10,541 nt of DNA from Micrococcaceae bacterium UBA6021. GTDB taxonomy: Bacteria > Actinomycetota > Actinomycetes > Actinomycetales > Micrococcaceae. The notes beneath the pieces are model-generated. The model saw only the letters and a list, made by a program, of their open reading frames with translations. It did no database searches and was not told where the DNA came from. A program made the position numbers and the translations under genes. Below are positions 1-5,876 of this stretch, in pieces; positions within the stretch are counted from its first letter, which is position 1; every line of letters begins with the position of its first letter. The DNA is taken from positions 26,351 to 36,891 of the forward strand of contig DIZT01000068.1 of the NCBI GenBank assembly GCA_002427975.1, read 5' to 3'.

Positions 1-543
1 CTCGACGAGAACGCCGACTTCCGCCACGCCAAGCACGCCCTCCTTGAAGACAAGGACGCTGCAGATCCGCTCGAGGCCAAGGCCAAGGCGCAGGACCTGA
101 ACTACGTCAAGCTGGACGGCGAAGTGGGCATCATCGGCAACGGTGCAGGCCTGGTCATGTCCACCCTGGACGTTGTTGCCTACGCCGGTGAAAACCACGG
201 CAACGTCAAGCCCGCCAACTTCCTGGACATCGGCGGTGGAGCTTCCGCCGAGGTCATGGCTGCCGGCCTTGACGTCATCCTGGGCGACCCGCAGGTCAAG
301 TCCGTGTTCGTGAACGTCTTCGGTGGCATCACCGCGTGTGACGCCGTCGCCAAGGGCATCGTTGGTGCCCTGGCAGAGCTGGGCCACAACGCGAACAAGC
401 CGCTGGTAGTCCGCCTCGACGGCAACAACGTTGAGGAAGGCCGCCGCATCCTGGCCGAGGCCAACCACCCGCTGGTTACCCTGGCCGCCACCATGGACGA
501 GGGCGCCGACAAGGCCGCCGAGCTCGCCAACGCAGCTAAGTAA
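1..543 (+). CDS. sucC: Succinyl-CoA synthetase (ADP-forming) beta subunit, C-terminal part
   Basis: Partial gene; the 5' end lies before the window. The reading frame is open from base 1 to TAA at 541-543 and gives the last 180 residues. SucC supplies the ATP-grasp subunit of succinyl-CoA synthetase, which interconverts succinyl-CoA and succinate with substrate-level phosphorylation in the TCA cycle, as a complex with SucD in the cytoplasm. What is visible is the C-terminal CoA-ligase-like domain: [14 protein letters not shown], then [27 protein letters not shown] and [13 protein letters not shown], all in the order known from SucC. A GTG at 124 is internal to this frame and is not a start. 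The sucD start follows 11 bases after the stop, as expected for an operon. The ATP-grasp nucleotide site is outside the window. Confidence 0.97.
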   Translation, partial: LDENADFRHAKHALLEDKDAADPLEAKAKAQDLNYVKLDGEVGIIGNGAGLVMSTLDVVAYAGENHGNVKPANFLDIGGGASAEVMAAGLDVILGDPQVKSVFVNVFGGITACDAVAKGIVGALAELGHNANKPLVVRLDGNNVEEGRRILAEANHPLVTLAATMDEGADKAAELANAAK

Positions 544-554
544 AGGGACGCACC

Positions 555-1457
555 ATGTCTATCTATCTGAACAAGGACTCCAAGGTCATCGTCCAGGGCA
601 TCACCGGCGGCGAAGGCACCAAGCACACCGCCCTGATGCTCAAGGCCGGCACCAACATTGTTGGCGGCGTCAACGCACGTAAGGCCGGCACCACGGTCCT
701 GCACGGCGACACCGAAATCACCGTTTTTGGCACCGTCAAGGAAGCCATCGCCGAAACCGGCGCCGACGTCTCCATCGTCTTCGTCCCGCCGGCATTCACC
801 AAGAACGCCGTTGTTGAAGCCATCGAAGCCGGCATCGGCCTGGTCGTCGTCATCACCGAAGGCGTGCCGGTCCAGGATTCAGCCGAGTTCTGGGCACTGG
901 CCCAGTCCACGGTTGACGCCGACGGCAAGCAGGTCACCCGCATCATCGGCCCGAACTGCCCCGGCATCATCACCCCGGGCGAGGCCCTGGTGGGCATCAC
1001 GCCGGCCAACATCACGGGCAAGGGCCCCATCGGCCTGGTTTCCAAGTCCGGAACCCTGACCTACCAGATGATGTACGAGCTGCGCGACCTGGGCTTCTCC
1101 ACCGCCATCGGCATCGGCGGCGACCCCGTCATCGGCACCACGCACATCGACGCCCTGGCCGCGTTCGAAGCTGACCCCGAGACCAAGGCGATCGTGATGA
1201 TCGGCGAAATCGGTGGCGACGCCGAAGAGCGCGCTGCTGACTACATCAAGGCGAACGTCACCAAGCCGGTTGTTGGCTACGTCGCCGGCTTCACCGCTCC
1301 CGAAGGCAAGACCATGGGCCACGCCGGCGCCATCGTCTCCGGTTCCGCCGGAACCGCCCAGGCCAAGAAGGAAGCCCTCGAGGCTGCTGGCGTGAAGGTC
1401 GGCAAGACGCCGTCCGAGACCGCCAAGCTGCTGCGCGAAGTGTTCGCAACGCTCTAG
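555..1457 (+). CDS. sucD: Succinyl-CoA synthetase alpha subunit
   Basis: Complete 300-residue protein, the usual length for SucD. It binds CoA and carries the phosphohistidine intermediate of succinyl-CoA synthetase. An N-terminal Rossmann CoA-binding domain ([13 protein letters not shown], about residues 13-25) is followed by [12 protein letters not shown] with Cys135 and by [11 protein letters not shown]. The ligase-CoA domain carries the active-site motif [14 protein letters not shown], in which His256 is the expected phosphorylated residue. The ATG at 555 has a purine-rich AAAGGGA about six bases upstream and lies just after the sucC stop, so the start is secure. The stop at 1455-1457 is followed at once by a long hairpin (1465-1533) that separates it from the convergent marR. 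No frameshift or missing motif was seen. Confidence 0.98.
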   Translation: MSIYLNKDSKVIVQGITGGEGTKHTALMLKAGTNIVGGVNARKAGTTVLHGDTEITVFGTVKEAIAETGADVSIVFVPPAFTKNAVVEAIEAGIGLVVVITEGVPVQDSAEFWALAQSTVDADGKQVTRIIGPNCPGIITPGEALVGITPANITGKGPIGLVSKSGTLTYQMMYELRDLGFSTAIGIGGDPVIGTTHIDALAAFEADPETKAIVMIGEIGGDAEERAADYIKANVTKPVVGYVAGFTAPEGKTMGHAGAIVSGSAGTAQAKKEALEAAGVKVGKTPSETAKLLREVFATL

Positions 1458-1464
1458 TTCCACA

Positions 1465-1533
1465 AAGCAACGCGGGGTCACTTACGGCCTATTCCACAGG
1501 GTGGGATGGGCCGTAAGTGACCCCGCGTTGCTT
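1465..1533. terminator. Long hairpin between convergent sucD and marR
   Basis: The arms 1465-1489 and 1509-1533 are perfectly complementary over 25 bases (right arm begins GGCCGTAAGTGACCCCGCG). The interior continues to pair: one T-G wobble (1490/1508), then 1491-1497 with 1501-1507, including one wobble. The total is about 33 bp of stem closed by a 3-base AGG loop. It lies between two convergent genes and could act as a bidirectional terminator. There is only a weak T-rich tail (GCTTGTTTAAG) on the sucD side and none on the marR side. The stem is far longer than a normal intrinsic terminator, so it may instead be one copy of a dispersed palindromic repeat that has been co-opted; copy number cannot be judged here. 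Confidence 0.7.
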
Positions 1534-1538
1534 GTTTA

Positions 1539-1557
1539 AGTACGACGACGGACGGTC
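1539..1557 (+). repeat. 19-base repeat unit (copy also inside hairpin 4332-4386)
   Basis: AGTACGACGACGGACGGTC at 1539-1557 is identical to 4332-4350 and, inverted, to 4368-4386. It lies directly beside the sucD/marR hairpin, is preceded by GTTTAAG (1534-1540, overlapping its first two bases) and runs into GGTCTCGAC. The same GTTTAAG and GGTCTCGAC words flank the second locus. A shared 19-mer in two unrelated intergenic spaces argues for a dispersed element rather than chance. Here only one arm is present, so this copy looks like a remnant. Confidence 0.65.
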
Positions 1558-1575
1558 TCGACCTGTTCGCGGTGA

Positions 1576-2025
1576 TTAGGCGGCCGCGTGGAGCCGGGGC
1601 AGCGCGTCGACCAGCGCGGCCAGCTCCGGAACCTCCTGGGCCTCGGCCAGGGCGCGTTCCAGCGTCGCGTCGTGGACCGGCCGGGCCTCCTCCAGCAGGG
1701 CGACACCGTTGGGGGTGAGTTCGGTGTAGATCCCGCGGCGGTCGTCCGCGCAGAGGACCCGGGTCAGCAGGCCGCGGTCCTCAAGCCGGTTGACCAGCCG
1801 GGTGGTGGCGCTGGCGCTAAGGGCGGTGGCGCGCGCGAGCTGCTGCATGCGCATATGCCAGCCATCCTGCCGGCTGAGTGCGTCCAACACGGTGTACTCC
1901 ACCACGGACAGTTTTGATTCGGCCTGAAGGGAGCGTTCCAGCTCACCCTCGATCAGGCCGTGCAGCGCCGCGAGCGTGCGCCAACCCTGTGCACGGATCT
2001 CCACGGCGTCGTCCTTGATGCCCAT
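1576..2025 (-). CDS. MarR-family transcriptional regulator
   Basis: A 149-residue winged-helix DNA-binding protein, normal length for MarR. The helix-turn-helix and wing can be read directly: RMQQLARATALS (about 59-70), recognition helix ASATTRLVNRLEDRGL (71-86) and the wing with CADDRRGIYTELT (92-104), including the DRR signature. Helices at both ends would form the dimer interface. Members usually repress a divergent efflux or detoxification gene and let go of DNA on binding a phenolic ligand or on thiol oxidation; Cys92 is the only cysteine visible. The start at 2025 has AGAGGA about eight bases upstream on the minus strand. It diverges from the MFS gene across a 168-base space holding repeated GTTGC/GCAAC half-sites, so control of itself and the MFS/AKR unit is the likely role. 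The ligand is unknown. Confidence 0.93.
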   Translation of the reverse strand: MGIKDDAVEIRAQGWRTLAALHGLIEGELERSLQAESKLSVVEYTVLDALSRQDGWHMRMQQLARATALSASATTRLVNRLEDRGLLTRVLCADDRRGIYTELTPNGVALLEEARPVHDATLERALAEAQEVPELAALVDALPRLHAAA

Positions 2026-2087
2026 CTATAGTTCCTCTCGCGGTGCTCCGGACGCCTTGGCGGCATGATCCGGGACACATTCCATAA

Positions 2088-2143
2088 TAGTTGCTTGCGC
2101 GGTGTATCTGCTCATGCAACAATAAATAAAGCGCCTGCAACTA
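2088..2143. promoter_or_regulatory. Candidate MarR operator half-sites in the divergent marR/MFS region
   Basis: The 168-base divergent spacer (2026-2193) is unusually AT-rich in its middle. It contains TAGTTGC at 2088-2094, ATGCAAC at 2114-2120 and TGCAACTA at 2136-2143; the first and last are exact inverted copies (TAGTTGC / GCAACTA). MarR proteins bind short inverted repeats placed over such divergent promoters, and this is the only repeated dyad seen in the spacer. A TATTAT on the minus strand (2083-2088) could be the marR -10 box, which would put the first half-site on the promoter. The half-site spacing is irregular, so the exact operator is inferred. Confidence 0.45.
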
Positions 2144-2193
2144 CTAGCTTACGCGTCCTATCTCATCCCGTACATTTTCGAAGGAGCATCCCC

Positions 2194-3408
2194 ATGCCCA
2201 TTGGCCTGATAGCCCTCGCCCTCGGCGGGTTCGGCATCGGACTCACCGAGTTCGTCATCATGGGCCTGCTGCCCGAGGTTGCCGCCGACTTCCAGGTCAG
2301 CGAGGCCACGGCAGGCTGGCTGATCTCCGGCTACGCCCTCGCCGTCGTCGTCGGCGCATTGCTGCTGACCGCAGCGGTGACTCGCTTCGACCGCAAGCCC
2401 GTTCTCGCCGTCCTGCTGGTGCTGTTCATCGCCGGCAACCTGGTCTCCGCCATCGCTCCCGGATACGGGATGATGATGATCGGCCGGATCATCGCCGCCC
2501 TCGCCCACGGTGCCTTCTTCGGAATCGGAGCCGTGGTGGCCGCGGACATGGTGGCCCCCACCAAAAAGGCCGGCGCCATCGCCATCATGTTCACCGGGCT
2601 CACCGCCGCCAACGTCCTGGGCGTGCCGTTTGGCACCATGCTGGGACAGGCTGCCGGCTGGCGCTCGACGTTCTGGGCCATCACCGTCATCGGTGTCATC
2701 GCCCTGCTGGGAATCCTCGCGCTGGTTCCGAAGGCCGGACACGGCGACACCACGCCCGGAACCCTGCGCAGTGAGCTGCGCGCCTTCCGCTCCGGCCAGG
2801 TGTGGCTCTCCATTCTGGTCACGATCCTCGGCTATGGCGGCATGTTCGGCGCCTTCACCTACATCGCCTTCACACTCACCGAGGTCTCGGGCTTCGCGGC
2901 GTCCACCGTCCCGTGGCTGCTCATCGTCTTCGGCGTTGGCCTCTTCATCGGCAACACCATCGGCGGCAAGGCCGCAGACCGCAACGTGGACCGCACGCTC
3001 ATCGTGGTGCTCTCCGTGCTGGTGGTGGTGCTCGTCGGTTTTGCCCTGGCCGCCGGCAACCAGGTGCTCACCGTTGCCTCGATCGTCCTGATGGGCGGCT
3101 TCGGATTCGCCGCCGTCCCGGGCCTGCAGATGCGTGTCATGAAGTACGCGGCCAGCGCGCCCACCCTCGCGTCCGGCGCCAACATCGGCGCCTTCAATGT
3201 CGGCAACGCCCTCGGCGCCTGGCTCGGCGGCGTGACCATCACGGCCGGACTCGGCTACACCTCACCCATCTGGGCCGGTGCCGGTATTACGCTGCTCGGC
3301 CTGGCGGTGATGATCATCGCCGCCGCCGGAACCAAACGGGCCGCGCAGCAGGCATCATCCTCCGCCGGCGAACGCGTGGCTCCAGAGCCTGTCACCGTCC
3401 TTCACTGA
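2194..3408 (+). CDS. MFS transporter, DHA1 drug-efflux type (AraJ/YdhP/Cmx-like)
   Basis: A 404-residue integral membrane protein with about twelve hydrophobic helices (roughly 5-25, 44-64, 71-90, 95-117, 128-150, 158-179, then a loop, 204-228, 239-258, 268-287, 291-312, 330-352, 357-378). Typical MFS signatures are present: a motif-A-like LTAAVTRFDRKPVL between TM2 and TM3, and LGVPFGTMLGQAAGWRSTFW around TM5-6, the motif-C/antiporter region of the DHA1 drug:H+ group. The overall pattern (GLTEFVIMGLLPEVAADF at the N-terminus) is that of AraJ/YdhP and actinobacterial chloramphenicol-efflux (CmlR/Cmx) relatives. The substrate cannot be told from sequence. The frame is open back to an ATG at 2065, but the ATG at 2194 has AAGGAG seven bases upstream and starts at the family N-terminus. 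It lies beside marR and 40 bases before the aldo/keto reductase, with which it is probably co-transcribed. Confidence 0.92.
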   Translation: MPIGLIALALGGFGIGLTEFVIMGLLPEVAADFQVSEATAGWLISGYALAVVVGALLLTAAVTRFDRKPVLAVLLVLFIAGNLVSAIAPGYGMMMIGRIIAALAHGAFFGIGAVVAADMVAPTKKAGAIAIMFTGLTAANVLGVPFGTMLGQAAGWRSTFWAITVIGVIALLGILALVPKAGHGDTTPGTLRSELRAFRSGQVWLSILVTILGYGGMFGAFTYIAFTLTEVSGFAASTVPWLLIVFGVGLFIGNTIGGKAADRNVDRTLIVVLSVLVVVLVGFALAAGNQVLTVASIVLMGGFGFAAVPGLQMRVMKYAASAPTLASGANIGAFNVGNALGAWLGGVTITAGLGYTSPIWAGAGITLLGLAVMIIAAAGTKRAAQQASSSAGERVAPEPVTVLH

Positions 3409-3448
3409 ACCTTCAGCGCCCAATACCCAACCCTCAACAGGAGAACCC

Positions 3449-4294
3449 ATGACTTCCGCCCCCATCACCACGTCCATCCCCGAGATCACCCTCAATAACG
3501 GCGTGCGGATGCCGCAGTTGGGGTTCGGCGTCTTCCAGGTGTCCGACGACGACACCACCGCCGCGGTCAATCAGGCTCTTGAGGCTGGTTACCGGAGCAT
3601 CGACACCGCCGCCATCTACGGCAACGAGGCAGGTACCGGACGCGCCATCGCCGAGTCGGGCATCGCCCGGGAAGAGCTGTTCATTACGTCCAAGGTTTGG
3701 GTGGCTGACCTCGGCTACGACGCCACGCTGGCAGCGTTCGAGACCAGCCTGGACAAGCTGGGGCTGGACTACCTGGACCTCTACCTCATCCACTGGCCCG
3801 CGCCGGCCACGAACCTGTACCTCGAGTCCTGGCGTGCCCTGGAGCACCTGTTGGCCAGCGGCAAGGTCAGGGCCATCGGGGTATCCAACTTCCTCCCCGA
3901 ACACCTCCAGAAGATCATCGACCTGGGCGGCACCGTTCCGGCCATCAACCAGATCGAGCTCCACCCGGCGCTCCAGCAGCCGGACATTGCGGGCTTCAAC
4001 GCCGCCCATGGGATCGCCACGGAGGCCTGGAGCCCGCTCGCCCAGGGCGCCGTGCTGGCAGACCCGGCCGTTGTGGACATTGCGGCCGGGCACGGTGTGA
4101 GTCCCGCACAGGCCATTCTGCGCTGGCACCTGCAGCAGGGCCGGATCATCATTCCCAAGTCCGTAACGCCCCGGCGGATCCGGGAGAATCTGGACGTCTT
4201 CGGCTTCGACCTGACCGCGGACGAGCTGTCGGTCATCGACGGCCTGGAGCGGGACGGCCGCACCGGTCCGCACCCGGCTGAGTTCAACGGCTAG
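3449..4294 (+). CDS. Aldo/keto reductase (AKR5-like, 2,5-diketogluconate reductase family)
   Basis: A 281-residue NADPH-dependent (beta/alpha)8 oxidoreductase, typical length for the bacterial AKR5/DkgA group. The catalytic tetrad is complete: Asp52 and Tyr57 in GYRSIDTAAIYGNE, Lys82 in ITSKVW, His115 in LYLIHWP. GVSNF (144-148) and the C-terminal IPKSVTPRRIREN (235-247) form the usual nicotinamide-phosphate pocket, where Lys237, Ser238 and Arg243 would contact the 2'-phosphate of NADPH. Likely substrates are reactive aldehydes or ketones such as methylglyoxal or diketogluconate; the sequence does not decide. The start at 3449 has AGGAG six bases upstream. It follows the MFS gene closely under the same MarR-linked promoter region, which suggests a combined export and reduction response to a toxic carbonyl or xenobiotic (inference). 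A repeat and long hairpin follow the stop. Confidence 0.95.
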   Translation: MTSAPITTSIPEITLNNGVRMPQLGFGVFQVSDDDTTAAVNQALEAGYRSIDTAAIYGNEAGTGRAIAESGIAREELFITSKVWVADLGYDATLAAFETSLDKLGLDYLDLYLIHWPAPATNLYLESWRALEHLLASGKVRAIGVSNFLPEHLQKIIDLGGTVPAINQIELHPALQQPDIAGFNAAHGIATEAWSPLAQGAVLADPAVVDIAAGHGVSPAQAILRWHLQQGRIIIPKSVTPRRIRENLDVFGFDLTADELSVIDGLERDGRTGPHPAEFNG

Positions 4295-4309
4295 GAAAGG
4301 CGTCCCGCG

Positions 4310-4331
4310 GGTCTCGACAAGCTCGACCACC
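4310..4331. repeat. Micrococcales-type intergenic repeat (GTCTCGACAAGCTCGACC core)
   Basis: A 22-base imperfect palindrome directly after the aldo/keto reductase gene, with TCGA-CAAGC-TCGA at its centre and GGT/ACC ends. From general knowledge of Arthrobacter, Cellulomonas and Microbacterium genomes, this word (often as GGTTTCGACAAGCTCAACC) recurs in intergenic spaces and, when read through in the reverse sense, gives the peptide VVELVETR. It abuts the 26-bp hairpin at 4332, so the two may form one composite element. Its function is not established; a REP-like role or terminator activity is possible. Confidence 0.6.
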
Positions 4332-4386
4332 AGTACGACGACGGACGGTCGCCTTCCCCGGGAAGGTGACCGTCCGTCGTCGTACT
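4332..4386. terminator. Long hairpin between convergent aldo/keto reductase and SRPBCC genes
   Basis: Bases 4332-4357 pair with 4361-4386, giving a 26-bp stem with one G-T wobble (4351/4367) and a 3-base loop. It lies between two convergent genes, so bidirectional termination is plausible, followed on the plus side by the short T-run in CTCGTTTAAG. The outer 19 bases of each arm are the same word found singly at 1539-1557, which marks this as a complete palindromic repeat copy rather than a terminator unique to this site. Confidence 0.7.
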
Positions 4387-4401
4387 CGTTTAAGGCCTGT
4401 C

Positions 4402-4884
4402 CTAGACCTTGGCGCCGGTGAGCAGTTCGTCCAGCCGCTCGTAGCCTTCGGTCATGCCGCCTTCCATGCCGGATTGTGCCATGCCGTCGCGGGCCTCCTG
4501 GGTGGGATAGACGGAGTGGCCCCGGATGCGGGACCGGCCGTTGCCGAGGTCCTCGAAGGTGAGGAACTCGATGCTGACAACGTCGGGGTAGCCGCCGAAT
4601 TCGAACGTCTGGATGGCGAACTCGTTTTCGCGGACGGTGTGGTAGACGCCGCTGAATTCGTACGGGACGCCGTCTGGACCCGTGTGCAGGTAGCTGTAGC
4701 TGCCGCCGGTGCGGAAATCGAAGTGGTTGATTTCCATCTTCATGCCACGCGGGCCGAGCCACTGGGTGATCAGGGCAGGGTCCTTGTGGGCGCGGAAGAC
4801 GTCCGCAACAGGGAAGTCGAACTCGCGCTCAAAGTCGATGAAGGGGAGTCCTTCAGGAATGGTGAGGTGCAGTGCGTTGCTCAT
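4402..4884 (-). CDS. SRPBCC/AHSA1-domain protein (START-like)
   Basis: A 160-residue soluble protein of the AHSA1/YndB branch of the Bet v 1-like SRPBCC fold, which forms a deep hydrophobic ligand pocket. Family features: FEREFDFPVADVFRAHKDPALITQWLGP (about 18-45; in the family this opens the fold and ends in the W-x-G-P turn), GGSYSYLHTGPDG (60-72), FSGVYHTVRENEFAIQTFEF (77-96) and the C-terminal helix QSGMEGGMTEGYERLDELL (137-155). The start is the ATG at 4884, which overlaps the arsR stop as ATGA and has AAGGAA six bases upstream inside arsR. The frame stays open upstream to 5265, but that stretch is the arsR gene in another frame. ArsR plus AHSA1 pairs are common in actinobacteria; the ligand and physiological role are not known. 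Confidence 0.92.
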   Translation of the reverse strand: MSNALHLTIPEGLPFIDFEREFDFPVADVFRAHKDPALITQWLGPRGMKMEINHFDFRTGGSYSYLHTGPDGVPYEFSGVYHTVRENEFAIQTFEFGGYPDVVSIEFLTFEDLGNGRSRIRGHSVYPTQEARDGMAQSGMEGGMTEGYERLDELLTGAKV

Positions 4885-5240
4885 GATGGTTCCTTGGGGT
4901 GTTCGCCGCTGCTGGCGGCGCTGGATCTGAGCACGGCGTCCAGGCTGCGGAACTGCTCTTCGCGGACCAGCCGGTACTGGTCGATCCACGCTGTGAGTGC
5001 CTCCAGCCGTGCGGGATTCAGGTGGACGGGCCGGCGCTGCGCTTCCCGCGTACGGGTGACGAGCCCTGCCTGCTCCAGGACCTGGATGTGCTTCGAGACC
5101 GCCTGTTTGGTGATCGCGAAGGGTTCCGCCAATTCGTTGACTGTGGCCTGCCCGCGGCTGAGCCGGGCGATGATCCGCCGGCGCACGGGATCCGCCAGGG
5201 CCATAAAGGCCGAGTCCAGGGTGCCGTCGTCGGAGTTCAT
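4881..5240 (-). CDS. ArsR-family winged-helix repressor
   Basis: A 119-residue HTH_20/ArsR-type regulator. The N-terminal helix FMALADPVRRRIIARLSRGQ (12-31) is the family hallmark, followed by helix-turn-helix VNELAEPFAITKQAVSKHIQVLEQAGLV (34-61) and a wing with TREAQRRPVHLN (64-75). It contains no cysteine and no ELCVCDL-type metal site, so it is not a classical arsenite or cadmium sensor; it belongs to the non-metal group usually paired with SRPBCC proteins. The ATG at 5240 is preceded by AGAAAGG at a slightly long spacing of about 11 bases. Its stop overlaps the SRPBCC start (ATGA), implying translational coupling. Upstream (5268-5301) lie two tandem palindromic units that fit an autorepression operator. 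The tail after about residue 106 is low-complexity. Confidence 0.92.
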   Translation of the reverse strand: MNSDDGTLDSAFMALADPVRRRIIARLSRGQATVNELAEPFAITKQAVSKHIQVLEQAGLVTRTREAQRRPVHLNPARLEALTAWIDQYRLVREEQFRSLDAVLRSSAASSGEHPKEPS

Positions 5241-5267
5241 CGTGGTGCAGACCTTTCTGGATCATTA

Positions 5268-5301
5268 ATCAACTAAATCGTTGATCAACTATCTGGTTGT
5301 T
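5268..5301. promoter_or_regulatory. Tandem palindromic operator upstream of arsR
   Basis: ATCAAC-N6-GTTGAT at 5268-5285 is a perfect dyad. It is followed at a 16-base period by ATCAAC-N6-GTTGTT at 5284-5301, a copy with one mismatched pair. The two units overlap by ATCAAC/GTTGAT bases, so the region reads as a head-to-tail array. The spacing suits two ArsR dimers on neighbouring faces of the helix. The array lies 27 bases upstream of the arsR start codon, in an AT-rich stretch, where it would cover the arsR promoter. Binding by this particular ArsR is inferred from position. Confidence 0.65.
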
Positions 5302-5352
5302 TAACCATACCCCTGACCCGGCCTGTGCGGAAGGGGTCATGAAGGGTTTTCC

Positions 5353-5382
5353 TTGCTGACCGCCTTGCAAGTTTGTTAGTAT
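5353..5382 (+). promoter_or_regulatory. Candidate promoter of the tautomerase gene
   Basis: TTGCTG (5353-5358) and TAGTAT (5377-5382) are separated by 18 bases and make a moderate sigma-70-type pair (about 3/6 and 4/6 matches to the consensus). The start point would fall near 5389, giving a leader of about 22 bases that holds AGGGAG before the ATG at 5411. The -10 box lies inside the operator at 5373-5394, so a bound repressor would block it. Confidence 0.5.
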
Positions 5383-5394
5383 GTCAGGACAAAC
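5373..5394. promoter_or_regulatory. IolR-like operator, tautomerase copy
   Basis: This 22-base segment has the core TATGTCAGGACAAAC and differs at only three positions from 5877-5898 in front of iolC. Both have TTGT-N12-ACAA outer arms; here the arms extend to a perfect 8-base inverted repeat, AAGTTTGT (5369-5376) and ACAAACTT (5389-5396). The reverse strand of 5382-5391 reads TGTCCTGACA, which fits at every position the degenerate motif KGWCHTRACA that I recall for the GntR-type inositol repressor IolR of C. glutamicum. It overlaps the candidate -10 box, as a repressor site would. The regulator itself is not in the window. Confidence 0.65.
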
Positions 5395-5410
5395 TTAGGG
5401 AGATGAAGAA

Positions 5411-5815
5411 ATGCCACTGGTACGAATCGATGTTAATCAAGGGCGCAGCGCCGAGGAGTTGCGCCGCCTGAGTCAGGGAATCCATGACGCGATCCTCGCG
5501 GAGTATGCAATCCCGGAGCGGGACTACTTCCATGTTCTGACGGAGCATTCGCAGGGCCAGATTGTCGCCCAGGATGCGGGACTCGGCTTTGAGCGCACTC
5601 CCGATGTGGTGATGATCCAGATCTTTACGCAGGCAGGCCGGAGCCAGGAGGCTAAGCAGTCCCTCTTTGCGGCAATCGCGGACCGGCTGTCGGCACTGGA
5701 TGTTGCCGGTGAGGACGTGTTCATCGGATACGTGGAGAATGCCGCCGGCGACTGGTCGTTCGGCTTCGGGCGGGCCCAGTACATCACGGGAGAACTGGCG
5801 GTTCCCCGAAAGTAG
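5411..5815 (+). CDS. Tautomerase-superfamily protein, malonate semialdehyde decarboxylase-like
   Basis: A 134-residue protein starting Met-Pro, so removal of Met exposes the catalytic Pro1 of the tautomerase superfamily. The start at 5411 is fixed by that proline and by AGGGAG about eight bases upstream. From memory of Pseudomonas pavonaceae malonate semialdehyde decarboxylase (MSAD, about 130 residues), the match runs end to end: MPL, EGR/QGR, VPERD/IPERD, DTGLGF/DAGLGF, and DWSFG-GRA with TGEL near the C-terminus. In Pro1 numbering Asp37 is kept (PERD), an arginine before Ser aligns with Arg75 (here Arg76 after a one-residue shift), but the Arg73 position appears to be Gln. MSAD releases acetaldehyde and CO2 from malonate semialdehyde, an intermediate of the downstream inositol pathway. 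A tautomerase with another keto-acid substrate is equally possible. The gene shares its operator with the iol operon. Confidence 0.88.
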   Translation: MPLVRIDVNQGRSAEELRRLSQGIHDAILAEYAIPERDYFHVLTEHSQGQIVAQDAGLGFERTPDVVMIQIFTQAGRSQEAKQSLFAAIADRLSALDVAGEDVFIGYVENAAGDWSFGFGRAQYITGELAVPRK

Positions 5816-5876
5816 TCGCGGCCGGACCGTCCCGCAGAGAGGTCCCGCAGGCGCCAATGTGCCGCATTATGCCATG

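Noticed and set aside
2065..2193. Extended MFS start at 2065 adding 43 residues
   Set aside because: The extension is not hydrophobic or family-like and covers the probable operator region; the ATG at 2194 has a strong AAGGAG.
2158..2742. 194-residue minus-strand open frame antisense to the MFS gene
   Set aside because: Glycine/aspartate/glutamine-rich antisense product typical of a shadow of a hydrophobic membrane protein.
3434..4762. 442-residue minus-strand open frame over the aldo/keto reductase
   Set aside because: Shadow of the reductase and the SRPBCC gene in another frame; low-complexity Arg/Gly/Val-rich product that runs through the hairpin and repeat.
4885..5265. Extended SRPBCC start at 5265
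   Set aside because: The extra sequence is arsR read in another frame; the ATG at 4884 has its own ribosome-binding site and the ATGA overlap.
5314..5339. TGACCC / GGGTCA inverted repeat between arsR and the tautomerase gene
   Set aside because: Only six pairs with a 14-base loop, no T-run, and not repeated elsewhere; not enough to call an operator or terminator.
5824..5845. GGACC / GGTCC possible terminator after the tautomerase gene
   Set aside because: Five-pair stem with a 12-base loop and no T-run; read-through into the iol region cannot be excluded or supported from this.
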